Source: Butyricimonas virosa
Lineage (GTDB): Bacteria; Bacteroidota; Bacteroidia; Bacteroidales; Marinifilaceae
Length of the DNA: 64,000 nt
Reading direction: 5' to 3'
Assembly (NCBI RefSeq): GCF_025148635.1
Contig: NZ_CP102269.1
Location: forward strand, 4,526,001 to 4,590,000
Numbering within the stretch: position 1 is the first letter of the stretch; each line of letters begins with the position of its first letter. The position numbers were made by a program, and so were the translations under genes. Below, one piece after another: positions 16,804-26,659 of this stretch. A model generated the notes under the pieces. The model worked only from the letters and a program-made list of their open reading frames with translations, did no database searches and was not told the origin of the DNA.

Positions 16804-18636
16804 GTGCGCCTTATTTTTTATCTGTTTTTATTCACTCTCCTGCATTCCTGCCGGGAAGCTAACTCCCAGCTCGAACAAGCCCTGAAACTTGCCGGGGACA
16901 ACAAGCCGGAACTCCAAAAAGTACTGAAACACTATTCCGATGACAGCCTTAAACGGGAAGCAGCCATTTTTCTTATCGAGAACATGCCGGGCCACTACTC
17001 TCTCGACGGTCCCTACCTCCAACAACTCCAACAGGTCATCGATAGCACGGGAACACCTTACTTGATGAAAAAAGTCATTCTCATGCAACCTCTCCGTTAT
17101 CCCCGTTCCCGCCAACAACTCCGGGCGAAACCGGATATCGAACAAGTGAAAGCCGACTACCTCATCCACCAAATTGATCAAGCCTTCCGGTTATGGACCA
17201 CCAGTCCTTGGCTCGAAAACCTCACTTTCGATGATTTTCTCGAATACCTATTACCCTACCGAATTGGCAACGAGTCCCTCGACTACTGGCGAGATTCCAT
17301 TGATTTACGGCTAAAAAATCGTCTACAAGAGGCAAGCCTGTACTTTGACAACCAAAAACATTCCCCCTACAATATGGCACAGATCGTCTACGGTCATGCC
17401 TTAGGCCTCGATTATGGAAATGATAATCTAGTGGGAATCCCCATCTCGACCAAAGAATGCGTCTTCTCCAGCCAACTCCAACTACTGGCATATCGCATGG
17501 CGGGTATTCCCGCGGCCATAGACCACGTACCCTGCTGGGCCGACATGAACGGTTTCCACGAATGGACCGTTATCATTGATACCAAAAACAAAGACATTCT
17601 CTCCGGACAAATTGAGATGAAAAATGCCCCGAAAGTATATCGCCGCACGTACTCGGCCAATCCAATCCCCATCCCTGAAGAGGATGAATATATTCCCCCG
17701 TTCTTCACCGATCCCTTCAACCGGGATGTCACCGATAAATACCTACACACCTCGGATGTCACTATTACAGCCTCCGTCCCCGTACAAACTCGTCACGCCT
17801 ATCTCGCCATATTCAACGGCCGGGAACTTCGGATTGTCGACTGGAGCAAGGTGCAACAAGACAAATTCTGCTTTCATTCCATGGGTCCCGACATCATATA
17901 TTTTCCGGTCTACTTCGAAAAGGAATACCAACGTAACTTGACATATCCTTTTATTCTGCAAGCCAACGGAATAACCGTCAAACTACGTCCTGATACGACA
18001 CGACGACAAACTCTCATTCTCACCCGTAAATACCCATTGCACCACAACAAAGTGTACCACGGCAACGCTCTTATCGGGGCTATCTTCCAAGCTTCGAACG
18101 ACCCAACGTTTCGGAATGCTACACACATCCACGACGTCACCCGCAATCCCAACATGTACCCCGTCATCGTCCCGGTTGACACCACGAAAAAATACCGTTA
18201 CTGGCGATTTAATCACTCAAAAATCGTGGAACTTGCCGAATGGAAATTTAAAGACAACCGGGGCCGGGATCTAACCGGAACAATCATAGATCCCGAAGGC
18301 AAGGGTGCTCGTCTCGCCAATCTTTTCGACAATGACCCACTTTCCCACGGCAGAGTATCCCACCAACTCATCGTGGATTTCGGCCATCCTGTCTGTATAT
18401 CAGAAATGATTTATTTACCCCGTAACGATGCTAATGGTATATACCCCGGTAACGAGTATGAACTTTTCTATTTCGACCTCAACGGTTGGCAATCCCTTGG
18501 TTGTAAAATTGCCACAGGATATTCTATTGAGTTTGAAAATATTCCTTCAAACGCTGTCTACTGGTTACGCAATCACACGGCAGGTAAGGAAGAGCGCATA
18601 TTCACAATTCAAAATGGGAAGCAACGCTTCTGGTAA
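16804..18636 (+). CDS. Transglutaminase-like lipoprotein with C-terminal discoidin-like domain
   Basis: 610 residues starting at GTG (16804). This start is supported by the lipoprotein signal right after it (LFTLLHSC, Cys 16) and a -7 box 34 bp upstream. After a helical N-terminal region, residues 220-270 carry a transglutaminase-like core: a candidate nucleophile Cys in STKECVFSSQLQLLAYRMAG, IPAAIDH, and a His in NGFHEWTVIID. The C-terminus (about 490-605, LANLFDNDPLSHG...LIVDFG...ISEMIYLPRND) resembles an F5/8-type carbohydrate-binding jelly roll. Such surface lipoproteins are frequent in Bacteroidetes, with unknown substrates; they may act as peptidases or amidases. The next gene, tilS, is unrelated. 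Confidence 0.82.
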   Translation: MRLIFYLFLFTLLHSCREANSQLEQALKLAGDNKPELQKVLKHYSDDSLKREAAIFLIENMPGHYSLDGPYLQQLQQVIDSTGTPYLMKKVILMQPLRYPRSRQQLRAKPDIEQVKADYLIHQIDQAFRLWTTSPWLENLTFDDFLEYLLPYRIGNESLDYWRDSIDLRLKNRLQEASLYFDNQKHSPYNMAQIVYGHALGLDYGNDNLVGIPISTKECVFSSQLQLLAYRMAGIPAAIDHVPCWADMNGFHEWTVIIDTKNKDILSGQIEMKNAPKVYRRTYSANPIPIPEEDEYIPPFFTDPFNRDVTDKYLHTSDVTITASVPVQTRHAYLAIFNGRELRIVDWSKVQQDKFCFHSMGPDIIYFPVYFEKEYQRNLTYPFILQANGITVKLRPDTTRRQTLILTRKYPLHHNKVYHGNALIGAIFQASNDPTFRNATHIHDVTRNPNMYPVIVPVDTTKKYRYWRFNHSKIVELAEWKFKDNRGRDLTGTIIDPEGKGARLANLFDNDPLSHGRVSHQLIVDFGHPVCISEMIYLPRNDANGIYPGNEYELFYFDLNGWQSLGCKIATGYSIEFENIPSNAVYWLRNHTAGKEERIFTIQNGKQRFW

Positions 18637-18721
18637 AATAAAATCCGCATTTTTATTCTTAATTTCCCTTCTTCTTTCAAGAAAAATCGCTAATTTAGGC
18701 TATTCATAAAAGAACTAGGTT

Positions 18722-20053
18722 ATGTTGGACACGATAAAACAGTTCCTCAAGGAACACGAGATTGACGAGAAAGCGGGATTTATCATCGCCGTTAGCGGGG
18801 GGGCCGATTCAATTACTTTACTCCACGCATTTAAGTACTTGAACCTGCGCATACACGCCTTGCATTGTAATTTTAATCTACGGGGCAAAGAATCAAACAT
18901 GGATGAACAATTCGTGAAACGGTTCTGTGAAACCTACGGTATCCCCATGAGCGTGAAACGCTTTGACACCCAAGAATACGCCAAGAAAAAAGGCATCAGC
19001 ATAGAGATGGCCGCACGGGAACTACGCTACGACTGGTTCGAAGAAATGCGCAAGAAGAAGAAAATGGACTACATCGTCGTGGGACACCATGCCAACGACC
19101 TTGCCGAGACTCTCTTTATTAATATATGTCGCGGAACCGGCATTAAGGGGCTCACTGGTATTCGTCCCGTCAAAGATCGCATTCTGCGCCCACTCCTGTC
19201 CCGTTCCCGGGAGGAGATCATCGCTTACATTGAGCAAAACCAACTGGGGTATCGAACCGATTCCACCAACAACTCGCTCGACTACGTGCGAAATAAAATA
19301 CGCCACATGATCATCCCCGTGTGTAAGGACATCAATCCCTCGTTCCTCAACACGGTACGGGAAAACTGTAACACCCTCAAGGAAGTGGAGCAAATCTACC
19401 GTTACGGCATCGATCGTCTGAAAGAAGAAGTGATTAGCGAGGAAAATGGAGAAACCCTTATAGACATACAAAAGACACTGGCAGCCCCAGCCCCTTACAC
19501 GCTCCTGTTCGAGATCCTACGGCCATATGGTTTTAACGCTACACAAATCGAGGATATTCTTGAAAGCAGCGACGCCATTCCCGGAAAACAATTCGAGGCT
19601 GAAGAATACTTACTTACGAAAGGCAGGATCTACTGGCGGCTATTCAATATTTTAGAAAAAGAAGACAAACGCACTCTTTTGGCAGATAGTGGAGAATACC
19701 ACATCGATGACAGCATCTTCCAGCTCGAAGAACAAGACATCAATGACTCTTTTATCGTTCCCCGTGATCTTAACACAGGGTGTTTTGACCTTGACAAGAT
19801 CATTTATCCCCTCGTATTACGCCACTGGTCCATGGGTGACTGGTTCTGCCCTCTCGGAATGAAACGCAGCAAAAAGAAATTGAGCGACTTTTTTACAGAC
19901 TTGAAATTCAGCGCCAAGCAGAAAAAAGACTGCCTTCTCTTACAATCTGGCAAGGACATCATTTGGGTGGTCGGCCATCGCATAGACGATCGCTACAAGG
20001 TATCTCCTGCTACCAAAAGAGTTTTAATCATCAAACAAATAAAAGGAATTTAA
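18722..20053 (+). CDS. tilS: tRNA(Ile)-lysidine synthetase
   Basis: 443 residues. The PP-loop ATPase signature SGGADS (25-30) lies in the N-terminal N-type ATP-pyrophosphatase domain, followed by HCNFNLRGKES, GHHANDLAETLFINICRGTG and IRPLLSRSREEI. The C-terminal TilS-specific domain ends with SDFFTDLKF and GHRIDDRYKV. The enzyme converts C34 of the CAU-anticodon tRNA(Ile) to lysidine in the cytoplasm, which changes decoding from Met to Ile, and is essential. The length fits the family. The hairpin at 20086-20109 follows the gene. Confidence 0.97.
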   Translation: MLDTIKQFLKEHEIDEKAGFIIAVSGGADSITLLHAFKYLNLRIHALHCNFNLRGKESNMDEQFVKRFCETYGIPMSVKRFDTQEYAKKKGISIEMAARELRYDWFEEMRKKKKMDYIVVGHHANDLAETLFINICRGTGIKGLTGIRPVKDRILRPLLSRSREEIIAYIEQNQLGYRTDSTNNSLDYVRNKIRHMIIPVCKDINPSFLNTVRENCNTLKEVEQIYRYGIDRLKEEVISEENGETLIDIQKTLAAPAPYTLLFEILRPYGFNATQIEDILESSDAIPGKQFEAEEYLLTKGRIYWRLFNILEKEDKRTLLADSGEYHIDDSIFQLEEQDINDSFIVPRDLNTGCFDLDKIIYPLVLRHWSMGDWFCPLGMKRSKKKLSDFFTDLKFSAKQKKDCLLLQSGKDIIWVVGHRIDDRYKVSPATKRVLIIKQIKGI

Positions 20054-20079
20054 TACTCAATTAAAAGATCAATGCCCTA

Positions 20080-20109
20080 AATAAAAAAAGAGGCCTGTTG
20101 GCCTCTTTT
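20080..20109 (-). terminator. Hairpin terminator, stronger in the minus direction
   Basis: AAAAGAGGCC-TGTT-GGCCTCTTTT is a perfect 10-bp stem. On the plus strand (after tilS) only four Ts follow. On the minus strand the stem is followed by TTTTTTTATTT, a better U-tract. It can therefore serve tilS but appears best suited to a transcript coming from the right. Confidence 0.75.
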
Positions 20110-20166
20110 AACACACTAACAATAAATTTACTACACTTATAAAAGCAAAAAACATTTCCTTCAATT
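20086..20166 (-). ncRNA. Candidate short minus-strand transcript (sRNA or tiny mRNA)
   Basis: A consensus Bacteroidetes promoter on the minus strand (TTTG at 20200-20203, 19-bp spacer, TATCTTTG at 20173-20180) points left, and an intrinsic terminator with a long U-run sits at 20080-20109. Together they would make an RNA of roughly 80 nt starting near 20166. The transcript holds a 15-codon reading frame (20108-20155). No RNA family is recognised. Confidence 0.45.
20108..20155 (-). CDS. Possible 15-residue hydrophobic peptide
   Basis: ATG at 20155 to TAA at 20108 encodes MFFAFISVVNLLLVC, hydrophobic throughout and preceded by GAAGGAA, which overlaps the position expected for a ribosome binding site but is too close to be ideal. 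The stop codon runs into the terminator stem. A chance frame of this length is common, so only the fit with promoter and terminator makes it worth listing. If real it would be a tiny membrane peptide or a leader. Confidence 0.25.
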   Translation of the reverse strand: MFFAFISVVNLLLVC

Positions 20167-20172
20167 GCTGGG

Positions 20173-20203
20173 CAAAGATAAATATTTAAAACGTTTGCGC
20201 AAA
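20173..20203 (-). promoter_or_regulatory. Consensus Bacteroidetes promoter pointing left
   Basis: Minus strand TTTG (20200-20203), exactly 19 bp, then TATCTTTG (20173-20180). There is no annotated gene downstream on that strand other than the candidate short transcript. Confidence 0.6.
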
Positions 20204-20204
20204 C
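20193..20204. promoter_or_regulatory. 12-bp palindrome GTTTGCGCAAAC, possible operator
   Basis: A perfect palindrome that covers the -33 element of the minus-strand promoter and lies 46 bp upstream of the gapA -33 element. A bound regulator could affect both directions. The protein that might bind is not identifiable. Confidence 0.45.
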
Positions 20205-20238
20205 TTTTTTAAGAAAAAAAACGTTCGCGTATAACTAA

Positions 20239-21347
<1,109 letters not shown>

Positions 21348-21348
<1 letters not shown>

Positions 21349-21373
21349 AAAAAGGGGCATAAGCCCCTTTTTT
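21348..21373 (+). terminator. gapA intrinsic terminator
   Basis: AAAAAAGGGGC-ATAA-GCCCCTTTTTT, a perfect 11-bp stem ending in a T-run and overlapping the last base of the stop codon. Confidence 0.92.
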
Positions 21374-21394
21374 AGTCTATCACACACTAACCAC

Positions 21395-22201
21395 ATGGAA
21401 AACAATCAACAGAGAAGGCCATACAAACTAGGTTTGGCACTAAGTGGAGGGGGAGCCAGAGGATTCGCCCATCTAGGCGTCTACAAGGCAATGCAAGAGC
21501 TGGGAATTAAACCGAACATCATTTCGGGAACCAGCGCAGGAGCTATAGCTGGGCTTATATTTGCATCCGGTCACTCGGCAGAGGAGGGGCTTAAATTCTT
21601 TCAAGATAGAAAACTGCTCGACTTCGCACGACCTTTAGTCTCTAAAACCGGAATCATGACCATGACCGGAATGGAAAAAAGGTTATCCGAGTTCATTCAT
21701 GTTGAAACATTCGAGGAACTACAAATACCGTTAGTGGTCACCGCCACCAACATGAACTTGGGCATACCCACGCATTTCAGCACGGGAAAAGTAGTCCCCT
21801 GCGTGTTAGCATCCTGTTCTATACCGATCGTGTTCGTACCCGTCACCATCAATCACCACCAGTACTCGGACGGCGGGGTATTTATGAATCTACCCGTGCG
21901 CCCGATCAGGGAGTTATGCGAGACAGTTATCGGCGTACATATCGACCCGCTGGAGCCCTGTAATCACATCAAAAGCATGGTCCACTTGGCCGAACGCTCC
22001 TTCCACATGGGTATTCTGTCAAACATGAACATCGACACCCGCTTATGTGATATCGTTATCGTGCCGAAACACATCAGCCGATACAGCATGTTCGACCTCA
22101 ATAACATCGAAAAAATCGTGGACGAAGGTTACCGACAAGCTAAAGTCGTGTTCTCTCGCCCCAAGATCATGAAAAAACTAAATAGCCTGATAATTCAGTA
22201 A
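21395..22201 (+). CDS. Patatin-like phospholipase (RssA/NTE family)
   Basis: 268 residues and no signal peptide. The oxyanion loop GGGARG occurs in LALSGGGARGFAHLGV, the nucleophile elbow in SGTSAGAIAG (GTSAG) and the catalytic Asp in YSDGGVFMNLP, so the Ser-Asp dyad is complete. Family members hydrolyse acyl chains of phospholipids or lysophospholipids at the inner membrane. The gene starts 22 bp after the gapA terminator and is followed by a repeat-containing spacer, so it is probably transcribed alone. Confidence 0.92.
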   Translation: MENNQQRRPYKLGLALSGGGARGFAHLGVYKAMQELGIKPNIISGTSAGAIAGLIFASGHSAEEGLKFFQDRKLLDFARPLVSKTGIMTMTGMEKRLSEFIHVETFEELQIPLVVTATNMNLGIPTHFSTGKVVPCVLASCSIPIVFVPVTINHHQYSDGGVFMNLPVRPIRELCETVIGVHIDPLEPCNHIKSMVHLAERSFHMGILSNMNIDTRLCDIVIVPKHISRYSMFDLNNIEKIVDEGYRQAKVVFSRPKIMKKLNSLIIQ

Positions 22202-22432
22202 TCCCATCGATTAAGTGATTTAGTGATTTCCGATTAGGTGATTATAAATCACTAGATACTTAAATGTAAAATGTAGAATGAAAAACTACCCCCTCTAACT
22301 CCCCCTTACACAGGGGGAGAAACGAACGCAAGGAGCACTACAATGTTTCAATGCAGCGTATCCTCCCCCTTGGAAAGGGGAAGCCAGAAGGAGGCTAATC
22401 TAAAATTTAAAATCTAAAATCACTAAATTACC
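22202..22432. repeat. Dispersed intergenic repeats between the patatin and helicase genes
   Basis: Three layers are visible: a run of GTGATT-type units (22215-22255), a GC-rich imperfect inverted element (CCCCCTCTAACTCCC...GGGGGAG, then TCCCCCTTGGAAAGGGGAAG, 22290-22395), and an AT-rich TCTAAAATT-type repeat (22397-22424). The last matches 28 bases at 31390-31417 exactly. The GC-rich part recurs near 36590, 58118 and 61095. Confidence 0.75.
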
Positions 22433-23734
22433 ATGTTTTCTTCCCTTCAAGCCCTTGGAATATCCTCGTTAAACGAGATGCAAGAAACCTCGTTGAAAGC
22501 TCATCGGGAAACCGATCACATCATCCTGCTCTCTCCCACCGGATCAGGTAAAACCCTAGCCTTCCTATTACCCTTATTGGAAAATCTTGACCCTAATAAC
22601 ACGAAAGCACAGGCCATCATCCTAACACCATCGAGAGAACTGGCCTTGCAGATAGAGCAAGTATTCCGTTCCCTGAAAAGCGGTTTCAAAGTGGTATGTT
22701 GTTACGGGGGACATGATATCAACGTGGAGAGTCGCAGTCTGGCATACACGCCCACGCTGATCATCGGGACACCAGGACGCATACTCGATCACATCACCCG
22801 GGGGACAATTGACACGGACTCTATCTCCACCATCATTCTCGATGAGTTTGACAAGGCATTGGAATTCGGATTTCAAGAAGATATGGGAACCATCTTCTCG
22901 CACTTGCCACACCTACAAAAGCGCATCTTAACCTCTGCAACATCGGCCATCGAGATACCGGAATTCACGGGTCTACGGGCCCCTCTCGTGTTGGATTTTC
23001 TTGAAGGAGCCTCTCCGATCAAGTTAACACTCAAAAGCGTGTACACCGAAGGTTACAACAAACTCGACACGCTCTACAAGCTACTGCGTGATCTAGAGGA
23101 AGGTCCTACCCTGATTTTTTGTAACTATCGGGAACGGGCGGAAGAAGTGAGTAATTACCTGTGGGATAAAGGCGTCAATAACGAGTATTTCCACGGGGGA
23201 ATGGAACAGGAAGAACGCGAGCGAGTGCTGTGTAAATTCCGCAATGGAAGTACGTACATTTTCATCTCGACAGACCTCGCCTCCCGCGGTCTGGACATCC
23301 CGGAGATAAAATACATCATCCACTACCACCTCCCCGAAAAGCCGGAATCCTTCACCCATCGCAACGGTCGAACTGCCCGGATGAATGCCTCCGGTACCGC
23401 TTTTCTCCTACTCGACAGAGATGAAGCCCGCCCGGATTACCTAACCGAAATCCCGGAAACCTACCACCCCGTCGGTAAATACCCCGCCCCGGCAGAACCA
23501 TTCTGGTCCACCCTCTACATCGGCAAAGGGAAAAAAGACAAGGTCAACAAAATGGACATCGTCGGTTTCCTCTGCCAAAAAGGGAACTTGAAAAAAGAAG
23601 ACATCGGCAAAATCGAAGTTAAAGACCATCATTCTTTCGTCGCCGTCAAACGAGGCAATCTAAGGCAACTACTTTCCCTCATCCGAAGAGAGAAAATCAA
23701 AAATATGAGAGCCAAGATAGAACTTTCGAGGTAA
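22433..23734 (+). CDS. DEAD-box RNA helicase, DbpA-like
   Basis: 433 residues. Motif I SPTGSGKT, Ia TPSRELA, II DEFD (a DEAD variant), III SAT, and the helicase C-terminal motifs STDLASRGLDIPE and HRNGRTAR are all present. The last 75 residues (TLYIGKGKKDKVNKMDIVGFL ... HHSFVAVKR) look like the RNA-binding domain of DbpA, which targets 23S rRNA. The Q-motif near the N-terminus is short (ALGISSLNEMQ). Likely a cytoplasmic ribosome-assembly helicase. The ATG at 22433 follows the repeat spacer without a good RBS. It is convergent with the next operon. Confidence 0.92.
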   Translation: MFSSLQALGISSLNEMQETSLKAHRETDHIILLSPTGSGKTLAFLLPLLENLDPNNTKAQAIILTPSRELALQIEQVFRSLKSGFKVVCCYGGHDINVESRSLAYTPTLIIGTPGRILDHITRGTIDTDSISTIILDEFDKALEFGFQEDMGTIFSHLPHLQKRILTSATSAIEIPEFTGLRAPLVLDFLEGASPIKLTLKSVYTEGYNKLDTLYKLLRDLEEGPTLIFCNYRERAEEVSNYLWDKGVNNEYFHGGMEQEERERVLCKFRNGSTYIFISTDLASRGLDIPEIKYIIHYHLPEKPESFTHRNGRTARMNASGTAFLLLDRDEARPDYLTEIPETYHPVGKYPAPAEPFWSTLYIGKGKKDKVNKMDIVGFLCQKGNLKKEDIGKIEVKDHHSFVAVKRGNLRQLLSLIRREKIKNMRAKIELSR

Positions 23735-23788
23735 AGTAATGTAGAATAAATTTTAAAGACTAAAATTAAAGGGACTTTCCAGCCCCCT

Positions 23789-24562
23789 TTAACTTATATA
23801 CTCTTTCATTTTCTCCACGATTCCAGCATTTCCGGCCAGAATGGCAATACCCCGGTCCTCCCGGAAGGGTTCGACATGCCCCCCCGCCTCCTGCACGATA
23901 AGAACTCCGGCACACACGTCCCAGAGCTTCAGACCTAATTCCCAATATCCGTCCAGAAACCCAGCTGCGACCCCGCAAAGATCGTAAGCAGCAGAACCCA
24001 TACGCCGGATTCCTCGCAAATGGGGCAGAATACGACTTAGATTATCGATATTATTCACGGGGTGTATTCCCTTGTCGTAAGGGAAACCCGTGGCCAGCAC
24101 GGAACGATCGAGTTCCGTCTTGCCGGAAACGTGAATCGGGACATTGTTCAGAAAAGCCCCTTTCCCCCGGATAGCCGTGTACAACTCGTTCAAGTAGGGA
24201 GCGTACACTACTCCCAATAACGTCTCTCCCCGGTATTGCAACCCGATAGACACGCAAAACACTGGTAATCCCTGACTATAATTATTTGTCCCGTCCAAAG
24301 GATCCACCACCCACAGATAATCGCTATGAGCATCATGTTCCCCACTCTCTTCCCCCAACACGCTATGATTAGGAAAACACTTGCCGATGCGCTCGATCAA
24401 CATGGATTCACTTAGTTTGTCCACTTTCGTCACGACATCATGCACCGTTGACTTTGTTTCAAGTTCCAAATGACCGCTTCTGAAGTAAGATCGTTGTACT
24501 TCCCCAACCTCTTTTGCCCATTCCACCGCAAGCGCCAAAGTGTTTTCCAAATCAATATTCAT
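23789..24562 (-). CDS. Inositol-monophosphatase family protein
   Basis: 257 residues. The metal-binding signatures GEESGE, WVVDPLDGTNNYSQG and the C-terminal motif WDVCAGVLIVQEAGG are intact, so it should be a Mg-dependent sugar or inositol phosphatase of the SuhB/CysQ/FBPase superfamily. The exact substrate cannot be fixed. It is the last gene of a minus-strand run (flavin reductase, PHP protein, two FKBP-like lipoproteins, this gene), starting 9 nt after the preceding stop. A short stem TTAAAGGG/CCCTTTAA at 23766-23792 overlaps its stop codon. Confidence 0.93.
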   Translation of the reverse strand: MNIDLENTLALAVEWAKEVGEVQRSYFRSGHLELETKSTVHDVVTKVDKLSESMLIERIGKCFPNHSVLGEESGEHDAHSDYLWVVDPLDGTNNYSQGLPVFCVSIGLQYRGETLLGVVYAPYLNELYTAIRGKGAFLNNVPIHVSGKTELDRSVLATGFPYDKGIHPVNNIDNLSRILPHLRGIRRMGSAAYDLCGVAAGFLDGYWELGLKLWDVCAGVLIVQEAGGHVEPFREDRGIAILAGNAGIVEKMKEYIS

Positions 24563-24571
24563 AATAACGAA

Positions 24572-25576
24572 TTATTTGTCTTTTTTAGGATTTTCCTTTG
24601 TATCAACAATTTTCACCTTAAACAACAAAGTTGAATAAGCCGGAACAACATAAGTCCCATCATAATTACGTGATCCTCTATAACCGTATCCCATTCCCGA
24701 TGAAAAAAGAATTGTAGCTTCTTCTCCAACTTTAAGTTCAGGTAAAGTTAAAGAAATTCCTTTTATCATATCCGGTAAATACCACGTCACGACATCATCG
24801 CTATCCATTTTCAAAAACTGACGCAACGACGGGTTGAGTTCATCCAGAATTCTACCTTCCGCCCATACGGTGACACTATCCGTCGCTTGAACAAAAACTC
24901 CGCTCGCATTTTCTTTCGTTTTAGCTATCAAAGCAACCGTATCGGTCTTTCCCTCGTGCAAAGGAACTTCTTTAAAAACGTCTAAGTTGTTATCTGCAAA
25001 ATACCGCCCAATCATACTTTTCTCATAGTCCAACAGATTATCCTCTTCCACAATACTTTCCACGGTATAATCTCGATAAACTAAAGCAGAAGACAAACTC
25101 ATGATACTTGAAACAATCGAACTTCCCGTTGTTCCTTCCGGAATATTCATTAAAATATCAGATAACGGATCGATATATTTTTCCGCATCTGTATTCATTT
25201 GCATCAATATCGGTCCACCTAAAGTATAATAGGGTGAAACTCCGGCACCGACGGCAACACTCGGATCTGATGAATCAATAATACTCCCCGTCAAACTCTT
25301 TTGCGTGTAATTAATCCAAACGAAATCGCCATACGTTGCTTTCTTCCCTTCTTTCTGATAATTAAACAAGTAAGCATAATCCTCGATGTCTTCTTTCAGA
25401 TAAGTATAATGATACTTGAAAATCTTCGGATCGGAATCCTTACTATACACGAAGTCTTTAATCCTAGCCTGCTCATCCTCAAATGTTTTCTTCCAGTTGT
25501 CGCCATCATCATCGGAACACCCGATGAATCCGCTTGCCAAAAGGCAAAGCAGCATTACCCAATAATTACTTTTCAT
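24572..25576 (-). CDS. FKBP-like lipoprotein, copy 2 of a tandem pair
   Basis: 334 residues with a lipoprotein signal (LLASGFIGC, Cys 20). The C-terminal 95 residues (MIKGISLTLPELKVGEEATILFSS, GMGYGY, VVPAYSTLLFKVKIVD) follow the FKBP-type peptidyl-prolyl isomerase pattern. Before it lies another FKBP-like strand set (YGDFVWINYTQKSLTGSIIDSS ... YTLGGPIL). Expected at the cell surface or periplasmic face of the outer membrane, assisting folding of exported proteins. The preceding gene is a clear paralogue, 32 nt upstream. Isomerase residues are only partly recognisable, so activity is uncertain. Confidence 0.82.
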   Translation of the reverse strand: MKSNYWVMLLCLLASGFIGCSDDDGDNWKKTFEDEQARIKDFVYSKDSDPKIFKYHYTYLKEDIEDYAYLFNYQKEGKKATYGDFVWINYTQKSLTGSIIDSSDPSVAVGAGVSPYYTLGGPILMQMNTDAEKYIDPLSDILMNIPEGTTGSSIVSSIMSLSSALVYRDYTVESIVEEDNLLDYEKSMIGRYFADNNLDVFKEVPLHEGKTDTVALIAKTKENASGVFVQATDSVTVWAEGRILDELNPSLRQFLKMDSDDVVTWYLPDMIKGISLTLPELKVGEEATILFSSGMGYGYRGSRNYDGTYVVPAYSTLLFKVKIVDTKENPKKDK

Positions 25577-25608
25577 TTTCCGTTTCTATTTAGCTGTTAT
25601 TTTTCAAA

Positions 25609-26655
25609 CTATTCTTCTTCCGTTTTAGGTGAAACCACTTTACGAATCCGTACCCAATACCATAACGTTGAGTATGGAGGAATTAAATATTGTTTAAGTT
25701 TAGTACGATCTCGGAAAGTTATTTCCCGGGTTGTACCTACCGCACCATAAGCCATTCCATAAGGTACAATAATATGTGCAGAATCTCCAGCTTGTAAATG
25801 CTGTAATCCTTTCACCAACCCTGTTGGATAATTTTTCTGCCAAGTCTCATTAAACAAGAAATAAATAGAATCACGTCCCATACTTCTCAACACCCGATTC
25901 TGTAATCCCACATCATCCAGCAAGCCATAATCCATTTCCAACAAAACAGAATCCCCTACTTGAATATCTCGATCGCCCGTTCCTTTCTCCAAAATAGCTG
26001 TATAAGTAACTGTATCCCGCTCTCCAATAGATGAAATTTCTCGCGTAGGAAAGTCAACAAAAGCATTCTCCACGCCCATAATGTCTACTAGATAACTTCG
26101 AATCAACCCATATTCATTCACTTTCACATCGTTAATAAGCTTATGTGCCTTTAACTTATAATGTAACGGCTTCCCGTAATTATTCTTATCTCCGGCTAAA
26201 ATAGAGGGTACAATCATTTCTCCTCCCATACTTCCAACACTAATATGCCGAAACGCTTCCGCCACATAATCATATTTCTTTATCGTGTCATAACGATAAA
26301 GTACCGGTCCTCCAAAGGCATAAGTAAACGTGGAATCACCCTGTTCGGGAGATGTCGTATCCAATTTATCTCCATTCAGATAAAATTTTTCGTAATCCAT
26401 CAACACCCATCCAGTATCTTTAGCTACCTCACCACTATTATCGTAATTGAAAATAAAAACCGTATCGATCAACATACCATGCACGCTATAATACTCAAGA
26501 TAAAGGATTGGCGTGGAAATCTGACTCAGGTACTCGTGAATAGCGATCTTTTCATTTTCCAATGTATCAATCAAATCGAGTTCCTCTTCATCGTTATTAC
26601 AACCGAAGAAAGTCAACGCAAACAAACTACTTAATAGAATCAGAAATTTATTCAT
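25609..26655 (-). CDS. FKBP-like lipoprotein, copy 1 of a tandem pair
   Basis: 348 residues with lipoprotein signal (ALTFFGC, Cys 19). The C-terminal FKBP-like region (GLVKGLQHLQAGDSAHIIVPYGMAYGA ... LIPPYSTLWYWVRI) is better conserved than in the neighbouring copy. The layout of the first half (WVLMDYEKFYLNGDKLDTTS ... FAFGG-type segment) is the same as in 24572-25576, so the two arose by duplication. It begins 4 nt after the PHP gene stop, so it is cotranscribed with it. Probable extracytoplasmic folding helper. Confidence 0.84.
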   Translation of the reverse strand: MNKFLILLSSLFALTFFGCNNDEEELDLIDTLENEKIAIHEYLSQISTPILYLEYYSVHGMLIDTVFIFNYDNSGEVAKDTGWVLMDYEKFYLNGDKLDTTSPEQGDSTFTYAFGGPVLYRYDTIKKYDYVAEAFRHISVGSMGGEMIVPSILAGDKNNYGKPLHYKLKAHKLINDVKVNEYGLIRSYLVDIMGVENAFVDFPTREISSIGERDTVTYTAILEKGTGDRDIQVGDSVLLEMDYGLLDDVGLQNRVLRSMGRDSIYFLFNETWQKNYPTGLVKGLQHLQAGDSAHIIVPYGMAYGAVGTTREITFRDRTKLKQYLIPPYSTLWYWVRIRKVVSPKTEEE

Positions 26656-26659
26656 TATA

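Noticed and set aside
17222..18216. Several minus-strand frames of 70-116 codons opposite the transglutaminase-like gene
   Set aside because: They are shadows of the coding frame of the 610-codon gene: arginine-rich, without start signals, and overlapping one another.
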